NCBI GenBank assembly: GCA_934309145.1
Contig: CAKRCW010000002.1
Coordinates: 124,001 to 188,000, forward strand
Direction: 5' to 3'
DNA length: 64,000 nt
Source: an uncultured Lachnospiraceae bacterium
Lineage (GTDB): Bacteria > Bacillota > Clostridia > Lachnospirales > Lachnospiraceae
Within the stretch, counting starts at the first letter, position 1. Each line of letters starts with the position of its first letter. This document shows positions 48,732-58,362 of this stretch, piece by piece. The notes below the pieces were generated by a model. That model was not told where the DNA came from, made no database searches, and was given only the letters and a program-made list of their open reading frames with translations. Made by a program: the position numbers and the translations under genes.

Positions 48732-51470
48732 ATGAAAAAAGTTCTTACAAAAAGTATCTCACTTTTGCTAATTGCAAGTATGCTCTTCGGCAATCAGTAC
48801 ACTATTGCCAATGCAGAAGAATCAACGAATTACGAAATTAATGAAACAGAAGGAACTATAGTAATAGATGGTGTATCATCTGACACTGCATATGACTTTG
48901 AAGAATCTTATACTATAGACGATGAAGAAAATACTACCGAGTGGCACATAGATGGACCTGAACCACCATCAGAACCCTATATTGCAACTGCCACAGATGC
49001 ATCTATCGCAACAGCAACAGACGCTTCTCTGACCATTGATAGTTGTACAGTTATGGCATCAACAGTAAAATCTTATACTGTTAATTCGAAAATCACAGCA
49101 ACTCTTGACTCAGACGGTGTTCTTAACATCAGAGGTGAGGGCGATATGCCCGATTATGTTGCTACAGATAGCATGCCATGGTTTAATGAGGCTAGCTCTA
49201 TTACTAAAATATCAGTAAATCAGGGAATAACCAGCATTGGACGCAACAACTTCTGCAAAGCCCAAAATTGTACATCTGTATGGATTTCGAATACTGTTAC
49301 ACAGATTGGTTCCGGTGCATTCGCAGAATGTCCTATAGCAAGCATAAATGGTGCTGCAAATGTAAAAACTTTTGGTACATATGCATTTAAAGGTTCAAAA
49401 GTTACTTCGTACACCTTTCCTGGTAATACAGAAACCATAAAATTAGGTGTGTTTTTTGACAATTCCAGTCTTACCTCAATAACTATACCTTCAAGTGTGT
49501 CAAGTATAGAAGGATTAACATATGGCTGCAGACAAATATCTTCTATTAACGTTAACTCTCAAAATCCAACCTACGAAACTTATAATGGTGTTGTATATAA
49601 AAAGGGAAAAAAGGGAAAGAAATTAGTTATTGCCTGCCCAACTGCAAAAACAAGTATTTCTTTTGCCCCAGAAGTAACAGAAATAAGCGAATATGCATTT
49701 GCCAGTTCATCTATAAAAAATATTGTTCTTCCTGATACTATCACATTTATAGGTGATTACGCATTTATTGACTGTCAAAATCTTACACAATGCACACTTT
49801 CAAACACTTTAAATTTTTTAAACTGGGGAGCTTTTAAAGATTGTACAAGTCTTTTGGGGATTACAATTCCAGACAATATTACGACTATTTACACTAATAC
49901 ATTTAATGGATGTACTTCTCTTTCATATGTAAAGCTTCCAGCAAATATTGAAAAAATTGGTAGATGGGCATTTAAAAATACTCAACTCACACAAGTTACA
50001 ATACCGAAAGCGACTAAATCAGTAGAAAAGGAAGCCTTTCCTAATAATACAGAACTAATATTTGAGTCTGATATGGTAAAGCTGTCCAATGGTGCATATA
50101 TAAAAGGTACTCAAGCACCAATATCGGTACAATACAAATATGATTATGCATTCCAGACTTTAAATCTTATAAACTCAGAGAGACAGAAAAAAAATTTAAC
50201 CGCTCTCACTATGGATAAAACGATGCTTGATGCAGCAACCAAAAGAGCAATAGAAATAAGCACAAATTTTAGCCATACAAAACCAACAGGTGATGATTAT
50301 AATGCAGATGATTCCAACATTGCAGCAGAGAATATAGCAATTTCCACTTCGCCACAAAATGCGGTTAATGAATGGATGAGCCAATCAAATTCCAACTATA
50401 CAAACAATCAAAACATCCTGAATTCCAGCTACAAAAGTGCCGGAATTGGTACAGTATATGTTGATGGGCACTATTATTTCGTGTTATGCTTCGGAAAAAA
50501 TACTGCTACATCAGTAACATCATCTAGTTACACCAATACAACTAATACTGTAGATGTAGATTTTTCATATGATAAAGTACGCTTTAGTGCTAATCAGAAT
50601 AAATTTCAAGGCGAGATAGGAACACAAATCGGGACATTCAGATTGTGCTTTAACAACGGACAATATTTAGTTCCAATTGAGCCATATGCGGTTTCTTACG
50701 CACCAAACAATTATTCATCATGCACTATTGATGATAATGGAAATATTGTTGGAACGCTTCACGGAACATCATATATACGATGCACTCTGAAAAATTGCGA
50801 AGATGCCTATGCTACTTCCGGTGTCTATGTAACAGATTCTACACCAATGCCAGACACATTACAGGTATCAGGAATCTACGTATTCGGTTCTGATGTTAAT
50901 GGAATATATGCAGGAACAGTAATAAACAACCTGACAGAAGCACAAAAGAAAAAGGTAACATACAAATATTATATGTCAAACGATAACGGTGCAACATGGT
51001 ATGCAGTCACATCTACAAAAACAGGTGATGAGTATTTGAATTATAAGCCTGAAAAACAGATATTTGGAACTATCTATGGGGATTATCTAATTCGTGTTGT
51101 AGTTTCCACTGTTGATAACTCCTCAACTACCTACGAGGCTCAAAGCACTACTGTTTCATATCACCCATACATAAAAGGGATCTGCCAAATGCCATATACT
51201 GGCAAAGGTGGAGGATACCTCATAGGTATTGAGAGCTTTGATAACCCTAATAACGAATATCGTTATGAAATGTTAATTCTCGACTGCACTTTATTGGCAC
51301 AAGGTAAGAATGCATGGACATACTCAACTGGAAAATGTAAAACTTCTGGAAATTGTCTATGGACAATCTGGCAGCCTCAATATGGTTATTATTGGACATT
51401 ATTCAGGGTATATGACAAAAACGGAAACATCATAGACGAAAGATGCTATGGTTTTGAAAACATATGCTAA
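48732..51470 (+). CDS. Secreted BspA-type leucine-rich repeat/CAP surface protein
   Basis: The 912-residue protein has a signal peptide (about 1-29) and an acidic region with a duplicated IATATDAS segment. BspA/LRR_5 repeats follow at about 125-450 (ITSIGRNNFCKAQNCTSVWI, TQIGSGAFAECPI, EISEYAFASSSIKNIVLPDT). A CAP domain lies near 480-605 (LNLINSERQKKNLTALTMDK, AAENIAIS, YYFVLCFG). An Ig-like region leads to a 102-residue C-terminal module (811-912) nearly the same as that of the 6717-7994 protein. BspA repeats mediate adhesion in other gut or oral bacteria. GGGAGG precedes the ATG. No LPXTG motif is seen. Confidence 0.85.
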   Translation: MKKVLTKSISLLLIASMLFGNQYTIANAEESTNYEINETEGTIVIDGVSSDTAYDFEESYTIDDEENTTEWHIDGPEPPSEPYIATATDASIATATDASLTIDSCTVMASTVKSYTVNSKITATLDSDGVLNIRGEGDMPDYVATDSMPWFNEASSITKISVNQGITSIGRNNFCKAQNCTSVWISNTVTQIGSGAFAECPIASINGAANVKTFGTYAFKGSKVTSYTFPGNTETIKLGVFFDNSSLTSITIPSSVSSIEGLTYGCRQISSINVNSQNPTYETYNGVVYKKGKKGKKLVIACPTAKTSISFAPEVTEISEYAFASSSIKNIVLPDTITFIGDYAFIDCQNLTQCTLSNTLNFLNWGAFKDCTSLLGITIPDNITTIYTNTFNGCTSLSYVKLPANIEKIGRWAFKNTQLTQVTIPKATKSVEKEAFPNNTELIFESDMVKLSNGAYIKGTQAPISVQYKYDYAFQTLNLINSERQKKNLTALTMDKTMLDAATKRAIEISTNFSHTKPTGDDYNADDSNIAAENIAISTSPQNAVNEWMSQSNSNYTNNQNILNSSYKSAGIGTVYVDGHYYFVLCFGKNTATSVTSSSYTNTTNTVDVDFSYDKVRFSANQNKFQGEIGTQIGTFRLCFNNGQYLVPIEPYAVSYAPNNYSSCTIDDNGNIVGTLHGTSYIRCTLKNCEDAYATSGVYVTDSTPMPDTLQVSGIYVFGSDVNGIYAGTVINNLTEAQKKKVTYKYYMSNDNGATWYAVTSTKTGDEYLNYKPEKQIFGTIYGDYLIRVVVSTVDNSSTTYEAQSTTVSYHPYIKGICQMPYTGKGGGYLIGIESFDNPNNEYRYEMLILDCTLLAQGKNAWTYSTGKCKTSGNCLWTIWQPQYGYYWTLFRVYDKNGNIIDERCYGFENIC

Positions 51471-51497
51471 ATTATTAATAAGAAAAGAGGAATCACT

Positions 51498-52172
51498 ATG
51501 CCCGCAATCACTAATGACTGGGCGGATGCCCTGGCTCCCGAATACAGGAAGCCTTATTACAAGCAATTATTTGATTTCGTAGGTCAGGAATATGCTACAC
51601 ATCAGATATTCCCACCCGGAGATGATATATTTAACGCCTTCCATCTGACACCGCTTGCAGATGTAAAATGCGTCATAATAGGACAGGATCCCTATCACAA
51701 CGTAGGACAGGCTCACGGCCTTTGCTTCTCAGTAAAGCCCGACGTAGAGATACCGCCATCGCTCGTCAACATATATAAGGAGCTGCATGATGACCTTGGC
51801 TGCTATATTCCTAACAACGGATATCTCGTCAAATGGGCTAAGCAGGGCGTTCTTATGCTTAATGCTGTTCTCACGGTAAGAGCACATCAGGCAGCCTCAC
51901 ATCAGGGAAAAGGCTGGGAGGAATTCACCGACGCAGCTATAAGGATTGTAAACAGACAGGACAGACCTATAGTATTTTTACTGTGGGGAAGCTTTGCACA
52001 GAAAAAGGCAGAAATGCTTGACAATCCAAATCATCTCATACTAAAGGCACCACATCCGTCACCACTATCAGCATACAGAGGCTTTTTCGGATGTCACCAC
52101 TTTAGTAAGACCAACGAATTCTTAGAACAGCACGGTGTAGCGCCTATTGACTGGCAGATTGAAAATATATAA
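51498..52172 (+). CDS. ung: Uracil-DNA glycosylase (family 1)
   Basis: The 224-residue protein has the catalytic water-activating motif GQDPYHNVGQAHGLCFSV and the C-terminal HPSPLSAYRGFFGCHHF of Ung. It removes uracil from DNA. GAGGAA precedes the ATG, 27 nt after the surface-protein gene. Confidence 0.97.
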   Translation: MPAITNDWADALAPEYRKPYYKQLFDFVGQEYATHQIFPPGDDIFNAFHLTPLADVKCVIIGQDPYHNVGQAHGLCFSVKPDVEIPPSLVNIYKELHDDLGCYIPNNGYLVKWAKQGVLMLNAVLTVRAHQAASHQGKGWEEFTDAAIRIVNRQDRPIVFLLWGSFAQKKAEMLDNPNHLILKAPHPSPLSAYRGFFGCHHFSKTNEFLEQHGVAPIDWQIENI

Positions 52173-52186
52173 CAGAGGACACGACA

Positions 52187-52813
52187 ATGGAAATATATAT
52201 AGTTCGCCACGGAGAAACTCTGTGGAACAAAGGAAAACGTTTACAGGGACGTACAGATATAGAGCTTAACGATTACGGAAGAGAGCTTGCAAGAAAAACA
52301 GGTGAGGCACTTATGGACACCGAGATAGATGTCATATACTCAAGTCCTCTAAAAAGAGCCTATGAGACAGCCAGCTTAATAAGAAACGGACGTGACATAG
52401 AGATTATAACAGACGACAGACTAAGAGAGCTGTGCTTCGGATGTTACGAGGGAGAGAATTTCTCAGAGCTTATAAAGGATGGCAATCTCACCTTCAAATA
52501 CTTTTTTAAGCAGCCCGAGCTTTATGTCCCTGCGCCTGATGGGGAGACACTTGAACATCTGATTGAGCGTGCAGGCAATTTTATGCAGGAGGTGATAGAG
52601 CCTCTTGCCAATGACAAAACAAGAGTTATGATTGTAGCCCATGGTGCTTTAAACAAGGCCATAATGAGCTACATCAAAAAACATGATATATCCAAGTTCT
52701 GGTCAGGTGGACTTCAGCAAAACTGTAATGTAATGATTGTTGACTACACTGACGGAGTCTACAAGATTATTGATGAGACTCATTTGTTTTACGAAGAAAC
52801 GCAGCAGGGATAA
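52187..52813 (+). CDS. Histidine phosphatase (phosphoglycerate mutase-like)
   Basis: The 208-residue protein has the phosphohistidine motif IVRHGETLWNKGKRLQGRTD, SSPLKRAYETA, the acid/base region DRLRELCFGCYEGE and VAHGALNKAI. The substrate is not predictable; alpha-ribazole phosphatases are in this family and cobI/cbiL is nearby, but the link is weak. Its 3' end overlaps the convergent YbhN-like gene by 47 bp. Confidence 0.88.
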   Translation: MEIYIVRHGETLWNKGKRLQGRTDIELNDYGRELARKTGEALMDTEIDVIYSSPLKRAYETASLIRNGRDIEIITDDRLRELCFGCYEGENFSELIKDGNLTFKYFFKQPELYVPAPDGETLEHLIERAGNFMQEVIEPLANDKTRVMIVAHGALNKAIMSYIKKHDISKFWSGGLQQNCNVMIVDYTDGVYKIIDETHLFYEETQQG

Positions 52814-53810
52814 GTCCTATCACAAATGGAACAATCCATGTAAAGAAACGATATATCACTATAGCCGCTGCCACATATTCACCGTCAGGTATAATTCTTC
52901 CAAAGAATACCGCAAACACAAAATCAAGTGTTCCAACGCCTGACGGTGCAATCATTACACACCCAAGCATATTACACACAGCCATAAGCATTGTGCATAC
53001 AAAGACATTTACATTATAATCCCCGGCAAATAAAATTCCCGGTATAACATACCAGCAATTAAGCTTTATGACATCAAGAATTATAACCTGCAAAAATAAG
53101 GTCTTATCCTTCCATATAAGCCTTCCCTGATTTTGAAGATTATCTATGGCATTTTGAGCATCATCAAGTTTCTTATATAGCTTCCACTTCTCTTTTACAA
53201 GCTTTCTGGCAATAAACATCACCAAATCAGATATCTTTTTTGAAACAGTAATCATACATAAAAATATACTTATAACCGATATGACAATAACCCCGGCAAA
53301 CATATATCCCGCATAATCAAGAAGCTCACGCTCACCAAATATAAGCAAGCCTATAAACGACATAACTCCCATTATTCCTATTGTGATCTTCTGAAATGTA
53401 TACTGTGCTATGGACATTCCTGTTCCCTCAGAAACACGTATTCCATTCTTATTATAATAATAGAGCTGAGCGATACCATTTCCGCTTCCGAGCGTTGCAA
53501 GACGATAAAATGCACACATATACGCACAGCTTATTCCCTTTGCTATGCTAATTCTCGCCTCACCAGTAGATGTCATTCTTCCAATTATCGCCCCCTCGGC
53601 AACAAAATAAAGATTGGCAAGAATAAGACATACTACAAGCATCCATACAGGTATCTCGTGAAGCTCGTCTATTGCCTCGCGCATAAAATCCTGATTTTTT
53701 AAACATGCAAATGCAAGCAAGCCAAGTATAAGCACCCATTTGATTACATTTCCAAGTATTTTGTTCTGACGATGCTTCTTATCATCGTTTTTCTCCATAC
53801 TATTCCCCAT
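52767..53810 (-). CDS. YbhN/lysylphosphatidylglycerol-synthase-type membrane protein
   Basis: The 347-residue protein has about eight membrane helices and the family motifs of the flippase-like (LPG synthase TM region) group: the AEGAIIGRMTSTGEARISIA region, AFYRLATLGSGNGIAQLYYY and GVGTLDFVFAVFFG. There is no soluble aminoacyl-transferase domain, so a lipid-flippase or unknown role is likely. AAGGATG precedes the ATG. It is the last gene of the ten-gene run and overlaps the convergent phosphatase gene. Confidence 0.8.
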   Translation of the reverse strand: MGNSMEKNDDKKHRQNKILGNVIKWVLILGLLAFACLKNQDFMREAIDELHEIPVWMLVVCLILANLYFVAEGAIIGRMTSTGEARISIAKGISCAYMCAFYRLATLGSGNGIAQLYYYNKNGIRVSEGTGMSIAQYTFQKITIGIMGVMSFIGLLIFGERELLDYAGYMFAGVIVISVISIFLCMITVSKKISDLVMFIARKLVKEKWKLYKKLDDAQNAIDNLQNQGRLIWKDKTLFLQVIILDVIKLNCWYVIPGILFAGDYNVNVFVCTMLMAVCNMLGCVMIAPSGVGTLDFVFAVFFGRIIPDGEYVAAAIVIYRFFTWIVPFVIGLIPAAFLRKTNESHQ

Positions 53811-53835
53811 AATTCATCCTTCTAGATTTAAAGCA

Positions 53836-54741
53836 TCACAATGTATGCCACTTTATAAAATTATCTATCACTAAAGTCTCTAATTCACCATTGTTATAAA
53901 GATAAGACAGATAGCCTCTCACTATTGCACCCTCAATAGTATATCTGTATAAATTCGTACGCATGCCACATCTATTATATATAGTGCTGTATATCTCCTC
54001 AAAGCTTGTCGGTTTCTCACAGATATCCTTGATGATAGCAATTATATTCATAACACTTGACCTGTTAATACAGACAAGTCCCGATATATCATTTACAGGC
54101 TCTGCATGATAAGGAACAAACACCGCGGCACTCATACGCTCTAATCTGTCAAGTGACTCCAAATATTCACCTATATCATAGATATACGATAACGAGCTGT
54201 GTGATAACGTCTGTTCTGAAATAACTGCATCCCCCACAAATAAAACATCATCTGATGTGCGGACTCCTATCATCGCTATACAATGTCCCGGAAATGCTTC
54301 TGTTGAAAGTCCCCCTGGGAGCTCATAATCCTCAATGGCAATTGCCTCTGTTGATGTCGTATAAAAATAATGCGTGAGGATATCCTGCACAGGACTTGCG
54401 CCCCACAGCATGGCAGGGCAGACATCATAATTCGCTATCAGTGCAGCATTTGGCTTAGTAGCTAGAACAACACAATCATACTTGTCTTTAAAGTATGAAT
54501 TTCCACCGCTGTGGTCAGCATGATAATGAGTATTAATTATCATCCTTACATAGAAATTATTGTCACAAAGTAGCTTATCTATCTCAGCAGCGACCTCATC
54601 ATCAAGACCAGAATCAATAAGGCATACAGGGATTTTATCTGCGTAAATATCCGGCTCATCTTCTTTGTCAAGCACATATACTCCCACATGGAACATCCCC
54701 GATACATAATATGTTCTTTCACCTATCTGTTTTAACTCCAT
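53836..54741 (-). CDS. Metallo-beta-lactamase-fold hydrolase
   Basis: The 301-residue protein has the MBL metal motif NTHYHADHSGG, the later PGHCIAMIGVRTSDDVLFVGDA with its His and Asp ligands, and VPYHAEPV. A helical C-terminal part of about 90 residues follows. Members include glyoxalase II-type thioesterases and other hydrolases; the substrate is unknown. It starts 26 nt after the choloylglycine-hydrolase-like gene. Confidence 0.85.
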   Translation of the reverse strand: MELKQIGERTYYVSGMFHVGVYVLDKEDEPDIYADKIPVCLIDSGLDDEVAAEIDKLLCDNNFYVRMIINTHYHADHSGGNSYFKDKYDCVVLATKPNAALIANYDVCPAMLWGASPVQDILTHYFYTTSTEAIAIEDYELPGGLSTEAFPGHCIAMIGVRTSDDVLFVGDAVISEQTLSHSSLSYIYDIGEYLESLDRLERMSAAVFVPYHAEPVNDISGLVCINRSSVMNIIAIIKDICEKPTSFEEIYSTIYNRCGMRTNLYRYTIEGAIVRGYLSYLYNNGELETLVIDNFIKWHTL

Positions 54742-54767
54742 CTTTCATCATCCTCTGTCTTAAATCA

Positions 54768-55742
54768 TCAATTCTGATAAAGCACATCCTCCTGGTTTAT
54801 CACAGGATATCTTATAAGCTTATTATCCGAAAGATTTTCCTTGTTCATATCAACCGCGGTAATCCTGTGATTATCATAGGTTGTGTAATAGTATATTCCA
54901 CGAGTGGCATTACAACAAGAGGTATATAGCGTAATTTCATATTTTCCATCATCTACCTCGCAACAGCCTCTCTGCTGCTCCACACTTCCAAGTATATGGA
55001 AGAACTGGCTCACACTTTGATTTTCTGTCTCGTCAGAAATTGAATTAAGCTTTGTAAATGCTACACGGACAAATCTTGACGTTGAGGATAAATCTCCCGG
55101 CAGTCCGAGTGCTCCCATTCCACGACTATAATAGTTTAAGTCAAGCTTATCCGAAAATGTATTTACCGGCTGCTTTTTCGTAAGGTGCATATATTTGTTA
55201 AGCTCAAACATCTGAATATTAAATGGCGGATTATTCGTCAATACACCAACAGGATTGTCATACACATGTAACCCGTCAGCCATGCACTCAACCGTAATTG
55301 AGCCGTCCTTATCAGCTATAATCCAGTGAAGCTTAGCCACAGGGTACATATCACTAAAAGGTGTTCCCACAAGCCGCATATTTAAAAGAAGTTTTTTTGC
55401 ACTGTCAACGGAATCACACTGTCCCAAAATCCATGGGATAAACTCAAACTGTGCCACATTATTATAGCCGTCAGCAGCCTCCTGATACTCCGCATTTCCG
55501 ACAAAATTAAGTCCTGCCATACCAACGCCCTTTTCATTAATTGCATCATAATAAAGAGGGTAATCGTCTGCCACATGTGCCATTCCTATTATTGCAAAAT
55601 GCGTATCTATCGAATCCATATGCTTAAAGCTTAGCTTGTAATTTCTTGGAGTTATGGCAATCTCATCACCATACGAAAATTCATAGTCAAGCGTTCTTCC
55701 AAAATAAAAATCCTTTGTCTTATATGTTGCCGCTGTACACAT
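54768..55742 (-). CDS. Choloylglycine hydrolase/penicillin acylase-family (bile salt hydrolase-like) enzyme
   Basis: The 324-residue Ntn-hydrolase starts at ATG 55742, eight bases after GGAGG, so that Cys2 becomes the N-terminal nucleophile. The start MCTAATYKTKDFYFGRTLDY places Arg16 and Asp19 where the family has them. GLNFVGNAEY, LTNNPPFN and SSTSRFVRVAF supply the Asn and Arg positions. Members deconjugate bile salts or cleave penicillin V and N-acyl homoserine lactones. A gut origin makes bile salts plausible, but the substrate cannot be told from sequence by eye. The start overlaps the DUF3592 gene by 23 nt. Confidence 0.88.
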   Translation of the reverse strand: MCTAATYKTKDFYFGRTLDYEFSYGDEIAITPRNYKLSFKHMDSIDTHFAIIGMAHVADDYPLYYDAINEKGVGMAGLNFVGNAEYQEAADGYNNVAQFEFIPWILGQCDSVDSAKKLLLNMRLVGTPFSDMYPVAKLHWIIADKDGSITVECMADGLHVYDNPVGVLTNNPPFNIQMFELNKYMHLTKKQPVNTFSDKLDLNYYSRGMGALGLPGDLSSTSRFVRVAFTKLNSISDETENQSVSQFFHILGSVEQQRGCCEVDDGKYEITLYTSCCNATRGIYYYTTYDNHRITAVDMNKENLSDNKLIRYPVINQEDVLYQN

Positions 55743-56208
55743 CATTAATTCCTCCATTCAATCTTTTTTTTGATGCTTTTACAAGAAGTATGATTCCAAC
55801 TACTGTAAATAATACACCCACAAATCCAAATAAAGCTACACCAAGGGTTGAACCTCCACGCGAACGGACATCATACGGATCATCAGGATTATAATATATC
55901 GTTACTTTTTTCCCTTCACGCATACCTGAGGTATAATATCCTAGGTCTACACCGCTTATGTACTCACCATCATCTGTAGTATAGCTCACATATACATCAT
56001 ATCTGGTTTCCCACCTATCGTCTAAATCATCATATTCCTGATATGAATATATGGAATCTATTACTGCATTTGATTTAATTGCACTGCCAAAAAATTTTGA
56101 ATTTGAAATTCCTAACACAACTGCTATTATCACAAACAAAATTCCTAAAATAGTAAATATCGCACCTACAAATTTAAATGCCTTTAATTGTTTGTTATTT
56201 ATGTACAT
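55720..56208 (-). CDS. DUF3592-like membrane protein
   Basis: The 162-residue protein has an N-terminal membrane helix (about 12-33), an extracytoplasmic beta-rich region with WETRYDVYVSYTTDDGEYIS and GKKVTIYYNPDDPYDVRSRG typical of DUF3592, and a C-terminal helix. The role is unknown. AGGGGAA precedes the ATG. Confidence 0.75.
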   Translation of the reverse strand: MYINNKQLKAFKFVGAIFTILGILFVIIAVVLGISNSKFFGSAIKSNAVIDSIYSYQEYDDLDDRWETRYDVYVSYTTDDGEYISGVDLGYYTSGMREGKKVTIYYNPDDPYDVRSRGGSTLGVALFGFVGVLFTVVGIILLVKASKKRLNGGINDVYSGNI

Positions 56209-56222
56209 TTTTAAAGTTCCCC

Positions 56223-58343
56223 TTAATTTGATTTATTATCCTCTCTTAATTTAATTACCATATCATATATCTCAGGATGTCTCTGTTTCAAATGCTCATC
56301 CAATATATGTCTGCGTTCCTTAAATCTCTCTGCGAGCTCCGGATGTTCCCTCATTATACGCTCATGTACCTGCCTTCTATGCTCCTCAAAGTGAGCTGCT
56401 AATGTTTTCTCATCCTTACCGGAAACATGTACAATTTCTTTTAAATGCTCCTCCAAATGCTCAAGCCACTCATCCTCGTCAAGCTCCTCCATATGAGACC
56501 ATTTGCTGTGAAGCAGATTATCGACATCTCCGGTCTGCTTTAGCTGTTCTATCTGAATTGCTATCTGTTTTTCAATCTGTGCCTCCGTCTCAGAGCCAAA
56601 TGCCCATACTATTTCCTGAACTCTGTTGTCTGCTCTCTTTCTTGATGCACTTTTCTCCCCGTTGTCAACATCACCGTCAAGCGGATATGGCCGACTTATT
56701 CCCATGTCCTTTAACGCTATATGTATCGTCCTTCTCACACAGCCCTCTTCGATAAGATACCCAAGTCCCAGCTTGCGAAGCTGTTCATTTACACCTGATA
56801 TATGTTCTGTCATATAAAATTTTATTCCACGCTGTTTAAGATTTTTATACAATATCTCTATACAGTCAGCAGCAGTTATGTCTATACTTCCAATACCACC
56901 GGCATCTATTATCACTGCCTTTGTGTCAGCCTTTATATGGCTCTCTATATCTCTCTGAAAGACATTTATATTTGCAAAGAAAAGATTACTGCTAAATCTG
57001 TATATAAGAACTCCCGACACGGGATGTATCTGGCTGCTCTCCCTCAAATCTCTGAAATGCTTGTGTCCCGGCTGTATTCCAAGGAAGCATCTTGAAGGCT
57101 TGGAGGTTCTTATTATCACCTCGGTAAATGAAAGTATTATGCCTATAAGTACTCCGTTTATTGTTCCGAGCATAAGCACACCGAAAAACGCACCAACGAA
57201 TATAAAAAATTCTGTCCGGCTCACTCTCCACAGTCTCGCTGCAAGGTCAAACTCTGTCGCACCCATGAGTGCTGATATAACGATAGCAGTAAGAACCGGC
57301 ACAGGCAGATAGCCTATAAAGCCTGTTCCACACAGAAGAAGCACAAGCATCGATAAGCCTGCAATTATACCTGTAAGCTGCGTCTTAGCCTGATACTGCT
57401 CTCCCATCGCTGTACGTGAAACTGAGCCATTTATAGGACAGCAGCCTGTAAATGCAGCTATAAGATTACCAAGTGAAAATGCAAGTATCTCCTGATTGTC
57501 ATTTATACGATAACCATTCTTCTGTGCAAAGTTATTCTCTGCAAGAAGCGTCTCAGCCATTATTACAACTGCGACAGAAAGACTTATTGTCACAGCCTCC
57601 CTTATGGAAACTATGCTAAAATCCGGTACTGAAAAATGTGGCAGTCCCGTGTCTACCTTACTTAACGTCATAACTCCAAGCCTGGTTATATCTGTGCACA
57701 ATGTCATAACTGCACCTGCTGCCATGAGCAAAACTGCCATAGGAAACTTAGGGATAAATCTCTTTGCTATTAATAATATTGCTAATGAGACAAGTCCAAG
57801 AATAACAGATGGGACATTTATTGCAGCTACCGTATCTACAATGTGAGCTATAAGCTCAGGCAATTCTCCTGTGCCTACATTTCCACCCATCAGCTTTGGT
57901 ACTTGCATCAGAATAATGGTTGTACATATTCCTGTTATAAATCCGCCCATAACCGGAGCAGAAATATAATTTACGAGCTTACCCGCTTTCATAAAGTAAA
58001 AGGCAAGAAGCCACAGTGCAACAAAGAATGTAAGCACTGGAACAACCGCTATCGCCTCGTCTGAGCCGGAGCTTATTCCAAGTCCTGCAATCGCAGAGCC
58101 TATAAGAGCTGCCGGTGCGGCATCAACCCCAAATATAAACTGCGGTGATGTCGAAAACAGTGCAAATATTATAATAGGAAACACCGAGCCATACAAACCA
58201 TATACCGCTGGAAGTCCTGCAATCTGTGCATATCCCATTGATATAGGAATTGAAACAGCCATAATAATTACACCTGCCAGCAAATCCTTCGGCAGATTTT
58301 TTTTATCATAGTTTCTGATTGTCTTTGCAAGCTTTATCGACAT
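56223..58343 (-). CDS. SulP-family anion transporter with STAS domain and long charged tail
   Basis: The 706-residue protein starts at ATG 58343 (GGGGGA upstream). The membrane domain has AGVIIMAVSIPISMGYAQIA, GLYGSVFPIIIFALFSTSP and FTGCCPINGSVSRTAMG of SulP transporters, which carry sulfate, bicarbonate or dicarboxylates. A STAS domain (about 425-540, with VIIDAGGIGSIDITA) follows. A further 160-residue hydrophilic tail is rich in His and Glu (HLEEHLKEIVH, HERIMREHPELAERFKERRH), which is unusual and might bind metal or form helices. Confidence 0.88.
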   Translation of the reverse strand: MSIKLAKTIRNYDKKNLPKDLLAGVIIMAVSIPISMGYAQIAGLPAVYGLYGSVFPIIIFALFSTSPQFIFGVDAAPAALIGSAIAGLGISSGSDEAIAVVPVLTFFVALWLLAFYFMKAGKLVNYISAPVMGGFITGICTTIILMQVPKLMGGNVGTGELPELIAHIVDTVAAINVPSVILGLVSLAILLIAKRFIPKFPMAVLLMAAGAVMTLCTDITRLGVMTLSKVDTGLPHFSVPDFSIVSIREAVTISLSVAVVIMAETLLAENNFAQKNGYRINDNQEILAFSLGNLIAAFTGCCPINGSVSRTAMGEQYQAKTQLTGIIAGLSMLVLLLCGTGFIGYLPVPVLTAIVISALMGATEFDLAARLWRVSRTEFFIFVGAFFGVLMLGTINGVLIGIILSFTEVIIRTSKPSRCFLGIQPGHKHFRDLRESSQIHPVSGVLIYRFSSNLFFANINVFQRDIESHIKADTKAVIIDAGGIGSIDITAADCIEILYKNLKQRGIKFYMTEHISGVNEQLRKLGLGYLIEEGCVRRTIHIALKDMGISRPYPLDGDVDNGEKSASRKRADNRVQEIVWAFGSETEAQIEKQIAIQIEQLKQTGDVDNLLHSKWSHMEELDEDEWLEHLEEHLKEIVHVSGKDEKTLAAHFEEHRRQVHERIMREHPELAERFKERRHILDEHLKQRHPEIYDMVIKLREDNKSN

Positions 58344-58362
58344 AGCAGCATCCCCCAAAAAT

